20,369 nucleotides of DNA, from the NCBI GenBank assembly GCA_905199855.1, contig CAJKHY010000017.1, positions 1 through 20,369 on the forward strand, written 5' to 3'. The notes under the pieces were generated by a model. That model had not been told where the DNA came from and did no database searches. It saw only the letters and a program-made list of their open reading frames with translations. Numbering within the stretch: the first letter of the stretch is position 1; every line of letters starts with the position of its first letter. Source of the DNA: an uncultured Clostridium sp. GTDB taxonomy: Bacteria > Bacillota_I > Bacilli_A > RF39 > UBA660. Below, one piece after another: positions 12,805 to 19,461 of this stretch. The translations under genes and the position numbers were made by a program.

Positions 12805-13546
12805 TATCATTACTCCTTTCATTTGATAAGAAATTATCTAAGATGCTAATCGTTTTATTTAAGTCCTCTAAATATGCGTAGTGGCTTTTGCCAGGATATA
12901 TTATTAGTCCCGAATCCTTAATTAAACTATTTAATTCCTTTGCTTCTTCCGTCGGAACTGCCGTATCACATTCACCCCATATAAGAAGTGTTGGAACACT
13001 TATCTTTTTAGCATAATTAGTTAAATCATTATTAATGGCATTTACTAAAACTTCTTTCATTATAGGAGATGCATTTCTATAATCAGGACTACCAAATTTA
13101 TTTTTAGCCCATGGTTCTAATTTATTAATAAGTGGGATGTTTTTTAAAAATTTAAGCATTTTAGTTTTAAAATCATTACTTTTTTTTGTATTTTTGAAAG
13201 GAGAAGATAGTAAAATTAGTTTTTTTACCTTATATTTTCCTGCATATACAATTGAGATTCTACCTCCAAAAGAATGACCTATTAAAATAGGATTTTTAAT
13301 TTTAAGTTTTATAAATAATTTATTTAAAATATCAGCATAATCTTCAATAGTTAATGCCTTTTTTGGTTCAGCACTTGCCCCGAAACCGGGTAAATCTACT
13401 ACTGTAATTCTAAACATATTAGTAAATGAATTAGAAATAGGCATCATCATTTGCATATTTTGACCCCATCCATGTAATAAAACTAAATCAGTTCCTCTCT
13501 TTTTACCATATTGGTAATAATTTATATATATATTATCTATGTTCAC
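12794..13546 (-). CDS. alpha/beta-fold hydrolase
   Basis: Single-domain alpha/beta hydrolase of about 250 aa with all catalytic elements. The oxyanion HGWG lies near residue 26. The nucleophile elbow GHSFGG lies near 90-95 (Ser). The acid is in WGECDTAVP (Asp, about 192). The His is in GKSHYAYLED (about 222). No signal peptide or transmembrane segment is present. The start is GTG 13546 (MNIDNIYINYY), with AGGTGA 5 nt before it. The longer GTG at 13555 would lie at the predicted transcription start. It heads the operon with ddl and ruvA. The substrate cannot be read from sequence; esterase, lactonase or C-C hydrolase activities all occur in this family. Confidence 0.85.
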   Translation of the reverse strand: MNIDNIYINYYQYGKKRGTDLVLLHGWGQNMQMMMPISNSFTNMFRITVVDLPGFGASAEPKKALTIEDYADILNKLFIKLKIKNPILIGHSFGGRISIVYAGKYKVKKLILLSSPFKNTKKSNDFKTKMLKFLKNIPLINKLEPWAKNKFGSPDYRNASPIMKEVLVNAINNDLTNYAKKISVPTLLIWGECDTAVPTEEAKELNSLIKDSGLIIYPGKSHYAYLEDLNKTISILDNFLSNERSNDNED

Positions 13547-13563
13547 TTCTATCACCTAATAAT

Positions 13564-13592
13564 ATTATACATTAATAATATATGGTTTTAAA
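13564..13592 (-). promoter_or_regulatory. promoter of the hydrolase-ddl-ruvA operon
   Basis: TTTAAA (13592-13587), 17-bp spacer, TATAAT (13569-13564). The -35 box abuts the T run of the upstream terminator. Confidence 0.5.
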
Positions 13593-13593
13593 G

Positions 13594-13639
13594 AAAAAAG
13601 TGTGCTATTTTACTATTTAGGTGTAAAATAACATACTTT
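13594..13639 (-). terminator. strong intrinsic terminator downstream of pnp
   Basis: Minus strand AAAGTATGTTATTTTAC (13639-13623) pairs with GTAAAATAGCACACTTT (13613-13597), 17 bp with two mismatches, followed by a T run. It is about 230 bp from the pnp stop, with the structured segment in between. Confidence 0.9.
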
Positions 13640-13667
13640 TCACATATATAAAATTATATTATTTATG

Positions 13668-13755
13668 CAACCCGTTAGGCTACATTTTTGACATCATTTA
13701 TCATTGTCTGTATAACTGGTCGCTTACGCTCCCGTAGTAGAATGTACCTACTATA
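13668..13755 (-). ncRNA. structured RNA-like segment between pnp and its terminator
   Basis: This lies in the 13640-13869 gap. Minus strand in order: UAGUAG-GUACAUU-CUACUA hairpin (13753-13735), then GGGAGCGUAAGCGACC (13733-13718), then GACA/UGUC around 13708-13690, ending GUAGCCUAACGGGUUGC (13684-13668). The second element can fold as GG/CC, tandem sheared G-A pairs, GC/GC and a GUAA (GNRA) tetraloop, which is a distinctly RNA-like motif in DNA that is otherwise almost pure A/T. Its 3' end (GCCUAACGGGUU) resembles the end of the tnpB-like tail (GCCCACGGUUU), so it may be a second omegaRNA-like relic. It would be transcribed with pnp. Family unknown. Confidence 0.45.
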
Positions 13756-13869
13756 GCTAAATTAAGGTTATTGCCTAATTGTCTTGCTCCCTTTAAGATT
13801 AATGATTTTCTTCTTTGCCATTTTGAAAAAATAATTGAGGTCACATAATTTTATAGTTAGTTCTTTATT

Positions 13870-16014
13870 TTATTTATCTTTTTTATTAAGTAGTTCTTTT
13901 CTTGAAAGATTAAGCTTTCCTTTTTTGTCATAACCAGTTGCTATTGCTAAAACCTCATCTCCTACTTTGACTACATCATTTGTTTTTTCTACTCTTTTTG
14001 TATCGAGTTGTGAAATATGAATTAGTCCTTCACATCCAGGCCATAATTCTACAAAAGCACCAAAGTCTTCTACTTTTACTACTTTGCAGTTATATACTTT
14101 ACCAAACTCTACTTCTTTACAAATGTCTTTGATTCTGTTTGCAGTATTTTCGATTATTTCTTTATTGGTGTGGTAAATTATTACTCTTCCATCATCTTCA
14201 AGGTCAACTTTTACAGCATTGATATCATTAACACTTTTAACATTGCTGCATTCTAGGATAATCTTAGTAATCATTTCGCCACCTTTTCCAATAACATCTT
14301 TTATTTTATCTGGATTTATCATAAATGTCATTGTTTTTGGTGCATATTTTGATACTTCTTCTCTTGGTTTTTCAATTTGAGCTTCTATTTTATCTAATAT
14401 TTCCATTCTAGCTTCTTTGGCTTGGTCTAGTGCTTCTTTTAGTATTTTTTCACTGATACCACTTATTTTGATATCCATTTGTAAGGCGGTGATACCATTT
14501 CTAGTTCCAGCTACTTTGAAGTCCATGTCTCCTAAGTGGTCTTCCATTCCTTGAATATCAGTTAGTATTGTGTAGTCATCGTTATTTGTGATTAATCCCA
14601 TGGCAATTCCTGCTACTGGGGCTTTAATTGGTACTCCTGCCGCCATAAGGGCCATGCATCCGGCACAAATAGATGCTTGTGATGAGGAACCATTGCTTTC
14701 TAATATCTCTGATACTACTCTTATTGTATATGGAAATTCTTCTTCACTTGGGATTACTTGTAATAAGGCTCTCTCACCTAAGGCTCCATGACCAATTTCT
14801 CTTCTTCCAGGAGAACCATATCTTCCTGTTTCTCCTACCGAAAATGCTGGGAAGTTGTAATGCAACATAAATCTTTTTTCGTCTTCTATGCCAAGTCCAT
14901 CTAATATTTGGTGTTCTCCTAAAGCTCCTAGAGTTACTGTTGATAAGCTTTGGGTTTGCCCTCTTGTAAATAAAGCAGAACCATGAGTTCTAGGTAATAA
15001 ATCAATATCAGTAGAAATTGGTCTTATTTCGTTCATAGCACGTCCATCGGCTCTTGTTTTTTCATTAACTACAATATTTCTAAATATTTTGTATTCGATA
15101 TCCGCTAAAACTAGTGAAACTTTGGTTAGTAGTTCTTTTAATTCTTCTTCTTTTAAATTTTGATTTTCATTTTCATATTTTACTAGAATGTTTTCTTTAA
15201 TTTTATCTATAGCCTCATATTTTTCTAGTTTATCTTTTATTCTAAAGGCTTTATCTAAGTCATCATGGGCTAAATTATTGATTTCTTTTTTCAATTCGTC
15301 AGTAATTTCTAAGACTTCGTATTCCATCTTGGGAACGCCAATTTTATTGATGATTTCTTCTTGGAATGCTACAAGTTCTTTAATTGCAGAATGTCCAAAC
15401 ATTAAGGCATCAAGCATATCTTTTTCACTTACTTCTTTGGCTCCTGCTTCAACCATATTGATGGCATCTTTAGTTCCTGCTACTGTAAGATCAATATCGC
15501 TTAATTCTGTTTGTTCAGCGGTTGGATTAATGATAAATTCTCCGTTAACTCTTCCTACTTTAACTCCTGCGACTGGTCCATTGAATGGAATTTGGCTTAT
15601 TGAAGTTGCTAAAGAGGAACCAAATAATGCAGTCATTTCAGGGGTGTTATCTTGGTCTACTGATAAAATGGTATTAACAACTTGAACTTCATTTCTAAAG
15701 TTTTCTGGAAAAAGGGGACGCATTGGTCTATCTATCATTCTAGCTCCCAGTGTAGCCGCTTCTGTTGGGCGTCCTTCTCTTTTAATGAAACCGCCTGGTA
15801 TTTTACCTACTGAATATAGTTTTTCTTGATATAATACCATAAGTGGAAAGAAGTCTGATAAGATATTAGCATTTTTAGATACTACTGCGGTTGATAATAC
15901 TACAGTATCTCCATATCTTACTAATACTGCACCATGGGCTTGTTTAGCAAGTTCGCCATGTTCTACGACTAATTCTCTTCCTCTAAAATTTAATTTAAAA
16001 ACGTTTTTTTCCAT
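13870..16014 (-). CDS. pnp: polyribonucleotide nucleotidyltransferase (PNPase)
   Basis: 3'-5' phosphorolytic exoribonuclease and polymerase, trimeric and cytoplasmic, part of RNA turnover. Two RNase PH domains are present: residues about 10-210, containing GGFIKREGRPTEAATLGARMIDRPMRPLFP, and about 310-545, containing RTHGSALFTRGQTQSLS, AFSVGETGRYGSPGRREIGHGALGERAL and the DIQGMEDHLGDMDFKVAGT metal/active-site motif. A helical linker separates them. A KH domain (DVIGKGGEMITKI, about residues 565-577) and an S1 domain (GKVYNCKVVKVEDFGAFVELWPGCEGLIHISQL, about 630-665) end the protein. At 714 aa it is full length. AGGAGT precedes the ATG. It follows rpsO as in most bacteria, with a hairpin in the gap where mRNA processing may occur. 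Confidence 0.97.
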   Translation of the reverse strand: MEKNVFKLNFRGRELVVEHGELAKQAHGAVLVRYGDTVVLSTAVVSKNANILSDFFPLMVLYQEKLYSVGKIPGGFIKREGRPTEAATLGARMIDRPMRPLFPENFRNEVQVVNTILSVDQDNTPEMTALFGSSLATSISQIPFNGPVAGVKVGRVNGEFIINPTAEQTELSDIDLTVAGTKDAINMVEAGAKEVSEKDMLDALMFGHSAIKELVAFQEEIINKIGVPKMEYEVLEITDELKKEINNLAHDDLDKAFRIKDKLEKYEAIDKIKENILVKYENENQNLKEEELKELLTKVSLVLADIEYKIFRNIVVNEKTRADGRAMNEIRPISTDIDLLPRTHGSALFTRGQTQSLSTVTLGALGEHQILDGLGIEDEKRFMLHYNFPAFSVGETGRYGSPGRREIGHGALGERALLQVIPSEEEFPYTIRVVSEILESNGSSSQASICAGCMALMAAGVPIKAPVAGIAMGLITNNDDYTILTDIQGMEDHLGDMDFKVAGTRNGITALQMDIKISGISEKILKEALDQAKEARMEILDKIEAQIEKPREEVSKYAPKTMTFMINPDKIKDVIGKGGEMITKIILECSNVKSVNDINAVKVDLEDDGRVIIYHTNKEIIENTANRIKDICKEVEFGKVYNCKVVKVEDFGAFVELWPGCEGLIHISQLDTKRVEKTNDVVKVGDEVLAIATGYDKKGKLNLSRKELLNKKDK

Positions 16015-16103
16015 TTAATTACTCCTATTCTATTTAATGCTTAATGTAAAAATATTTACTAATTTTATAAATACTACTTATTATTACTTAAATACATTTT
16101 AAA

Positions 16104-16124
16104 GGCACTCGAAAAAAGAGTGCC
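16104..16124. terminator. hairpin in the rpsO-pnp gap
   Basis: GGCACTC (16104-16110) and GAGTGCC (16118-16124) form a perfect 7-bp stem. On the minus strand only three T follow, so termination would be partial. The arrangement recalls the rpsO-pnp attenuator and processing hairpin of other bacteria, permitting both read-through and RNase cleavage. Confidence 0.7.
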
Positions 16125-16132
16125 TACCTTTT

Positions 16133-16402
16133 TTATTTTCTTAATCCTAATTTTTGGATAATTGCTCTATAACGTTTTACATCGTTTTCTAATAAATAAT
16201 TTAAAAGACTTCTACGTTTTCCTACTTTCATGAGTAATCCACGTTTTGAATGTTTATCTTGTTTATTATTTTTAAGATGTTCTGTTAAAGCTTCGATTTC
16301 TTTTGTTAAAATTGCAATTTGTACTTCTGGAGATCCTGTATCATTTGCATCTTTTTGGAACTCTTTAATAATTTTGCTTTTAACTTCTTTTTTTAAAGCC
16401 AT
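16133..16402 (-). CDS. rpsO: 30S ribosomal protein S15
   Basis: Primary rRNA-binding protein of the small subunit platform that binds 16S helices 20-22. The 89-aa product MALKKEVKSKIIKEFQKDAN... ending IIQKLGLRK has the canonical S15 length. DTGSPEVQIAILTKEIEALTEHL and DKHSKRGLLMKVGKRRSLLNYL are family signatures. The start is ATG 16402, 7 nt after GGAGG. An upstream in-frame ATG (16429, MKKNKGGNE) overlaps the ribosome site and is rejected. It has its own promoter and a folded leader, and is followed by pnp. Confidence 0.97.
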   Translation of the reverse strand: MALKKEVKSKIIKEFQKDANDTGSPEVQIAILTKEIEALTEHLKNNKQDKHSKRGLLMKVGKRRSLLNYLLENDVKRYRAIIQKLGLRK

Positions 16403-16430
16403 TTCATTTCCTCCTTTATTTTTTTTCACC

Positions 16431-16479
16431 TAATTCCTAGAATATCGTAAGAGGTACGAATATTCCAAGATATAGGAAC
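16431..16479 (-). promoter_or_regulatory. folded rpsO leader, probable S15 autoregulatory site
   Basis: The transcript from the promoter below begins with UUCCUA (16477-16472) that pairs with UAGGAA (16441-16436). Inside, GAAUAU and CGUA pair with UACG and AUAUUC around the loop CCUCU, with one bulged U. A helix interrupted by an internal loop close to the start codon is the usual design of S15 feedback sites, whose structures vary among bacteria. Confidence 0.55.
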
Positions 16480-16485
16480 ATTAAT

Positions 16486-16514
16486 ATAATAAACTATTTT
16501 TTAAAAAATTGCAA
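16486..16514 (-). promoter_or_regulatory. promoter of rpsO-pnp
   Basis: TTGCAA (16514-16509), 17-bp spacer, TATTAT (16491-16486). It places the start near 16479, just before the folded leader. Confidence 0.7.
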
Positions 16515-16551
16515 GTTATTTTGTTATATTTCTTTCTATAAATAGTTGCTA

Positions 16552-16761
16552 TTACATATATTTTTTCATTTGTTGCATCATTTGATTAACTTGTTTTTGT
16601 GATGGGGTTCTTCCCATACTACTCATCATTGTTTTAATCATTTGTTCATTAATAGGTGGATTTTGTTTTAAGTACTTTTGCATATATTTCTTTGATAGGA
16701 AGAAACCTAATAATCCCCCAATGATTAATCCAATTAATACATATAATATATCCCAAATCAT
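16552..16761 (-). CDS. yneF: YneF family protein (UPF0154)
   Basis: A 69-aa protein with one N-terminal membrane helix (IWDILYVLIGLIIGGLLGFFLS, residues 2-23), then KKYMQKYLKQNPPINEQMIKTM and the family hallmark MMSSMGRTPSQKQVNQMMQQM. The length and both motifs match YneF of Bacillus and relatives. The cellular role is not established in the family. It lies 34 nt downstream of the SirA-like gene, the same order as in B. subtilis (tkt, yneE/sirA, yneF). ACTGGAGGTAAT precedes the ATG. Confidence 0.9.
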   Translation of the reverse strand: MIWDILYVLIGLIIGGLLGFFLSKKYMQKYLKQNPPINEQMIKTMMSSMGRTPSQKQVNQMMQQMKKYM

Positions 16762-16795
16762 TTTTATTACCTCCAGTCTTTATTTTACTAAATTT

Positions 16796-17233
16796 TTATG
16801 TTTTTGACAATTCTTTTTTACTTTTTTCTATGCTATCTAACCAAAAATAGTCTTTATTTACAAAATCACATATAAATATGTTTTCTTGATATTCATAAAT
16901 GCTTTTTAAGAATATTGGAAAATTAATATTAGTTTTGATTTTGATATTTGAGTTGGTAATTACTAATTTAGTATACTCATTATTATTCGCAATAATATGA
17001 ATATTATCTTTATAATAGTAATTAGGGTTAGATTCATAGTTAAATTTAAAGTATGCATTTAATTTGTTTTTGTTAAAAGATAAGGCTATTTGTTCGAATA
17101 ATTTATAGCTTAAAACCATATCATGAGCATTTTCTTTCATTATACTTTCTAACATTTTATATATTTTATATGGTTTTTTCTTGTAAATGTAGGAAAAATA
17201 ATTATTAATATTAAATACATAGTACGTTCTCAT
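16796..17233 (-). CDS. sirA: SirA-like sporulation inhibitor of replication
   Basis: The N-terminus MRTYYVFNINNYFSYIYKKK followed by PYKIYKMLESI resembles SirA (YneE), which begins MRxYYIYxxxxxFAxxY. In B. subtilis SirA, made under Spo0A control, binds domain I of DnaA and blocks replication starts in cells entering sporulation. The length of 145 aa matches SirA (about 148). The position between tkt and yneF is exactly that of B. subtilis sirA and is the strongest support. The middle of the protein (YFKFNYESNPNYYYKDNIHIIANNN) is divergent and Asn/Tyr rich. GGTGA lies 5 nt before the ATG. A weak Spo0A-box-like TTTTGTCAT lies at 17273-17282, not convincing alone. Confidence 0.72.
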   Translation of the reverse strand: MRTYYVFNINNYFSYIYKKKPYKIYKMLESIMKENAHDMVLSYKLFEQIALSFNKNKLNAYFKFNYESNPNYYYKDNIHIIANNNEYTKLVITNSNIKIKTNINFPIFLKSIYEYQENIFICDFVNKDYFWLDSIEKSKKELSKT

Positions 17234-17288
17234 TTTATCACCAAGATTAAGTATATAACATTAATAAATTATTTTTTGTCATTTTTTG

Positions 17289-19265
17289 TTATAAGTCGTT
17301 TTTAATTTTATTATATATTGAATCTTCATCTAATTCAAAATGTTTTATGACATCTTCACTTTTAGCACTTGTACCAAAACTTTTCATGTTGATTAGATTG
17401 ATTTCTTTATCTAATTGATACCACATGGTATCATTTGAATATTCAATTACATATTTTTTGATATTTTTAGGTAGTAATTCTTTTAAGTAGTTAGGATCTT
17501 GGTTGAGTAATGTGTTTAAGTTAGGGACACTTATTATTCTGGCTTCGATGTGGTCTTCTTCTTTTAATTTTCTAGCAGTGGAAAGGGCTATATTTACTTC
17601 GGTGCCACTTGCTAGAATGATTAAGTCTAGTTTGTTTTCAAATTCATGGATTACGTAGCCCCCATATTTAACATATGATGGTGATGTATATTTTATTTCT
17701 TTTGATTTATTTCTTGAAATGATTAAGGAACATGGTTTTGATTGTTCTAGGATTAAGTTCCAGCACCCAATAAGTTCTTTTTTATCGCAAGGACGATATA
17801 AGGTGAAGTTTGGTATGCTTCTTAGCATTCCTAGTTGTTCTATTGGTTGATGCGTTGGTCCATCTTGTCCTATGTTAATTGAATCGTGGGTGAATATGAA
17901 TGTTGATGGTATGTTCATTAGGGCACTTAATCTGATTGATGGTTTCATGTAATCCGCAAATGTTAGGAAAGTTGATGCAAAGGGTCTTAAGTTGCTTAAT
18001 GCTATTCCATTGGTTGAGGATGCCATGGCATGTTCACGGATACCATAGAAAATATTTTTCCCTGCATAGTTTTTAGAACTGAAATCTCCTTTTTCTTTTA
18101 AATATGTTTTGGTTGAACTTACTGTATCAGCAGAACCTCCAATAAATTCAGGAATATAGTTTGATATGGTATTCATAATTAAACTATTGATTTCTCTCAT
18201 TGATAAGTCGTTGGAGATGTTATTAACATCTATTAGTTTTTCTAATTTAATTAATATTTGTTCATTATTAATTATGCTAAGAAGGCTATCTTTTAATTTG
18301 TTTTCTTTATCAATAACATATTCATCAAACATTATTTTCCATTCATTATATTGTTTTTTATGTTTTTCTTCAATATATTTTAAGTATTCTTCTTTGTTTT
18401 TTATATCATAATCAAATGGAATATCTTTTAGTTTTAGTTTTTTCTTAATTTCTTTTATATCATCTTCCTCAAGTGGTGTGCCATGAACTTTGTTAGTATT
18501 TTCTAATTTTGAATATTTACCAATAGTGGTGTTTATTTGAATGATGGTTGGTTTTCTTGAATGTTTAGCCCATTTTATCATTCTTGATATTTCACGGATA
18601 TTTTCACCGTTTGATACTTCTAAAACGTTCCACCCCATATTTTCAAATCTGTCCATGACGTTTTCATTAAATGATAGTTTGGCACTTCCATCTAATGTTA
18701 TTTTGTTTGAATCATATAATACGATTAGGTTATTTAATTTAAGATTTGAGGCTAATGAGGCAGTTTCATAGCTGATGCCTTCCATTAAATCCCCTTCTCC
18801 ACACAAGACATAGATTTTATAATCAAAAATTTTATGTTTTTTGGTATTAAATGTTTTTTCTAAATATTTTTCGGCAATTGCCATGCCGACCGCGGTTCCT
18901 AATCCTTGTCCTAGTGGTCCTGTTGTCATTTCAATGCCAAGGTTGATATTATATTCTGGGTGTCCAGGAGTAATAGAACCTAAACTTCTAAAAGCTTTTA
19001 AATCGTCGATGGTATAATCATAGCCGTTCATAAAAAGTGTGGCATAAAGCATTGCTGAACCATGCCCTGCCGATAATACAAAACGATCTCTGTTGCACCA
19101 ATTTGGATATCCTGTATGAAATTTCATGTGATGGGCAAATAAGGTATAGATAATTGGAGAAGCCCCGAGAACAATGCCCGGATGACCTGAAGTTGCTTCG
19201 TGTATCATATCAATACCTAAACTACGAATGTTATTTACTACTAATTTTTCATTAAATTTACTCAT
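17289..19265 (-). CDS. tkt: transketolase
   Basis: Thiamine diphosphate enzyme that transfers two-carbon ketol units in the non-oxidative pentose phosphate pathway. Order of features: SGHPGIVLGASPI (about residues 27-39), GPLGQGLGTAVGMAIAEKYL (about 116-135), the ThDP/metal motif CGEGDLMEGISYE...LIVLYDSNKITLDG (about 155-195), the pyrimidine domain with YGIREHAMASSTNGIAL (catalytic Glu, about 409-425) and THDSINIGQDGPTHQPIEQL, then a C-terminal domain from about 530. 658 aa is full length. The Asp usual in GDGDLMEG is Glu here, a conservative change at a metal-contacting position. AGGAGG precedes the ATG. It leads the tkt-sirA-yneF group. Confidence 0.96.
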   Translation of the reverse strand: MSKFNEKLVVNNIRSLGIDMIHEATSGHPGIVLGASPIIYTLFAHHMKFHTGYPNWCNRDRFVLSAGHGSAMLYATLFMNGYDYTIDDLKAFRSLGSITPGHPEYNINLGIEMTTGPLGQGLGTAVGMAIAEKYLEKTFNTKKHKIFDYKIYVLCGEGDLMEGISYETASLASNLKLNNLIVLYDSNKITLDGSAKLSFNENVMDRFENMGWNVLEVSNGENIREISRMIKWAKHSRKPTIIQINTTIGKYSKLENTNKVHGTPLEEDDIKEIKKKLKLKDIPFDYDIKNKEEYLKYIEEKHKKQYNEWKIMFDEYVIDKENKLKDSLLSIINNEQILIKLEKLIDVNNISNDLSMREINSLIMNTISNYIPEFIGGSADTVSSTKTYLKEKGDFSSKNYAGKNIFYGIREHAMASSTNGIALSNLRPFASTFLTFADYMKPSIRLSALMNIPSTFIFTHDSINIGQDGPTHQPIEQLGMLRSIPNFTLYRPCDKKELIGCWNLILEQSKPCSLIISRNKSKEIKYTSPSYVKYGGYVIHEFENKLDLIILASGTEVNIALSTARKLKEEDHIEARIISVPNLNTLLNQDPNYLKELLPKNIKKYVIEYSNDTMWYQLDKEINLINMKSFGTSAKSEDVIKHFELDEDSIYNKIKNDL

Positions 19266-19292
19266 AAATAAACCTCCTAATCACTTAAGTCA

Positions 19293-19301
19293 ATTATATC
19301 A
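19293..19301 (-). promoter_or_regulatory. extended -10 promoter of tkt
   Basis: Minus strand TGATATAAT, i.e. a TGn extension plus a perfect TATAAT, about 20 nt before AGGAGG. No clear -35 is seen; the region before it is the T run of the neighbouring terminator. Confidence 0.55.
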
Positions 19302-19309
19302 AAAAATGT

Positions 19310-19342
19310 AAAAAAAAGAAACTAATTTTACATAAGTTTCTT
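19310..19342 (-). terminator. intrinsic terminator of a gene now separated by the IS
   Basis: Minus strand AAGAAACT (19342-19335), 11-nt loop, AGTTTCTT (19323-19316), then a run of T to about 19310. It faces leftward, so it served a minus-strand gene located to the right. The plus-strand IS starts immediately at about 19343. Confidence 0.8.
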
Positions 19343-19355
19343 GGTTGTATTATAA

Positions 19356-19390
19356 ATAGTGTTGGTGGAAATACATCAATACTATCTTTT
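19356..19390 (+). terminator. hairpin near the IS end that may block read-in transcription
   Basis: AUAGUGUUGGUG (19356-19367) pairs with CAUCAAUACUAU (19374-19385), 12 bp with two G-U pairs around GAAAUA, followed by CUUUUAUUU. G-U pairs form only in plus-strand RNA, so the hairpin is suited to transcripts entering the IS from the left. Confidence 0.5.
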
Positions 19391-19391
19391 A

Positions 19392-19420
19392 TTTATAAAA
19401 AGACATAAGTTTGATACAAT
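19392..19420 (+). promoter_or_regulatory. transposase promoter
   Basis: TTTATA (19392-19397), 17-bp spacer, TACAAT (19415-19420), predicted start about 19427. The native mRNA would therefore lack the left arm of the 12-bp inverted repeat at 19401-19412. Confidence 0.55.
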
Positions 19421-19461
19421 GTAATTGAAATATAAACATTGAAAGGAATAAACTTATGTCT
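19401..19461 (+). repeat. 12-bp perfect inverted repeat masking the transposase start codon
   Basis: AGACATAAGTTT (19401-19412) and AAACTTATGTCT (19450-19461) are exact reverse complements. The right arm contains the ATG (19456-19458). The left arm lies between the promoter boxes, so it is present only in RNA that starts further upstream. Confidence 0.8.

Noticed and set aside
13796..13850. 17-codon minus-strand ORF MAKKKIINLKGSKTIRQ after pnp
   Set aside because: No ribosome site and no recognisable family. It may be part of the relic described at 13668-13755 but is not supported as a gene.
15188..15685. Plus-strand open frame of 165 codons inside pnp
   Set aside because: It is antisense to conserved PNPase sequence; the Ser/Leu/Ile-rich product is typical of an opposite-strand shadow.
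17270..17285. Spo0A box upstream of the SirA-like gene
   Set aside because: TTTTGTCATT matches the 0A box (TTTGTCRAA) only in part and the region is T-rich, so a chance match is likely.
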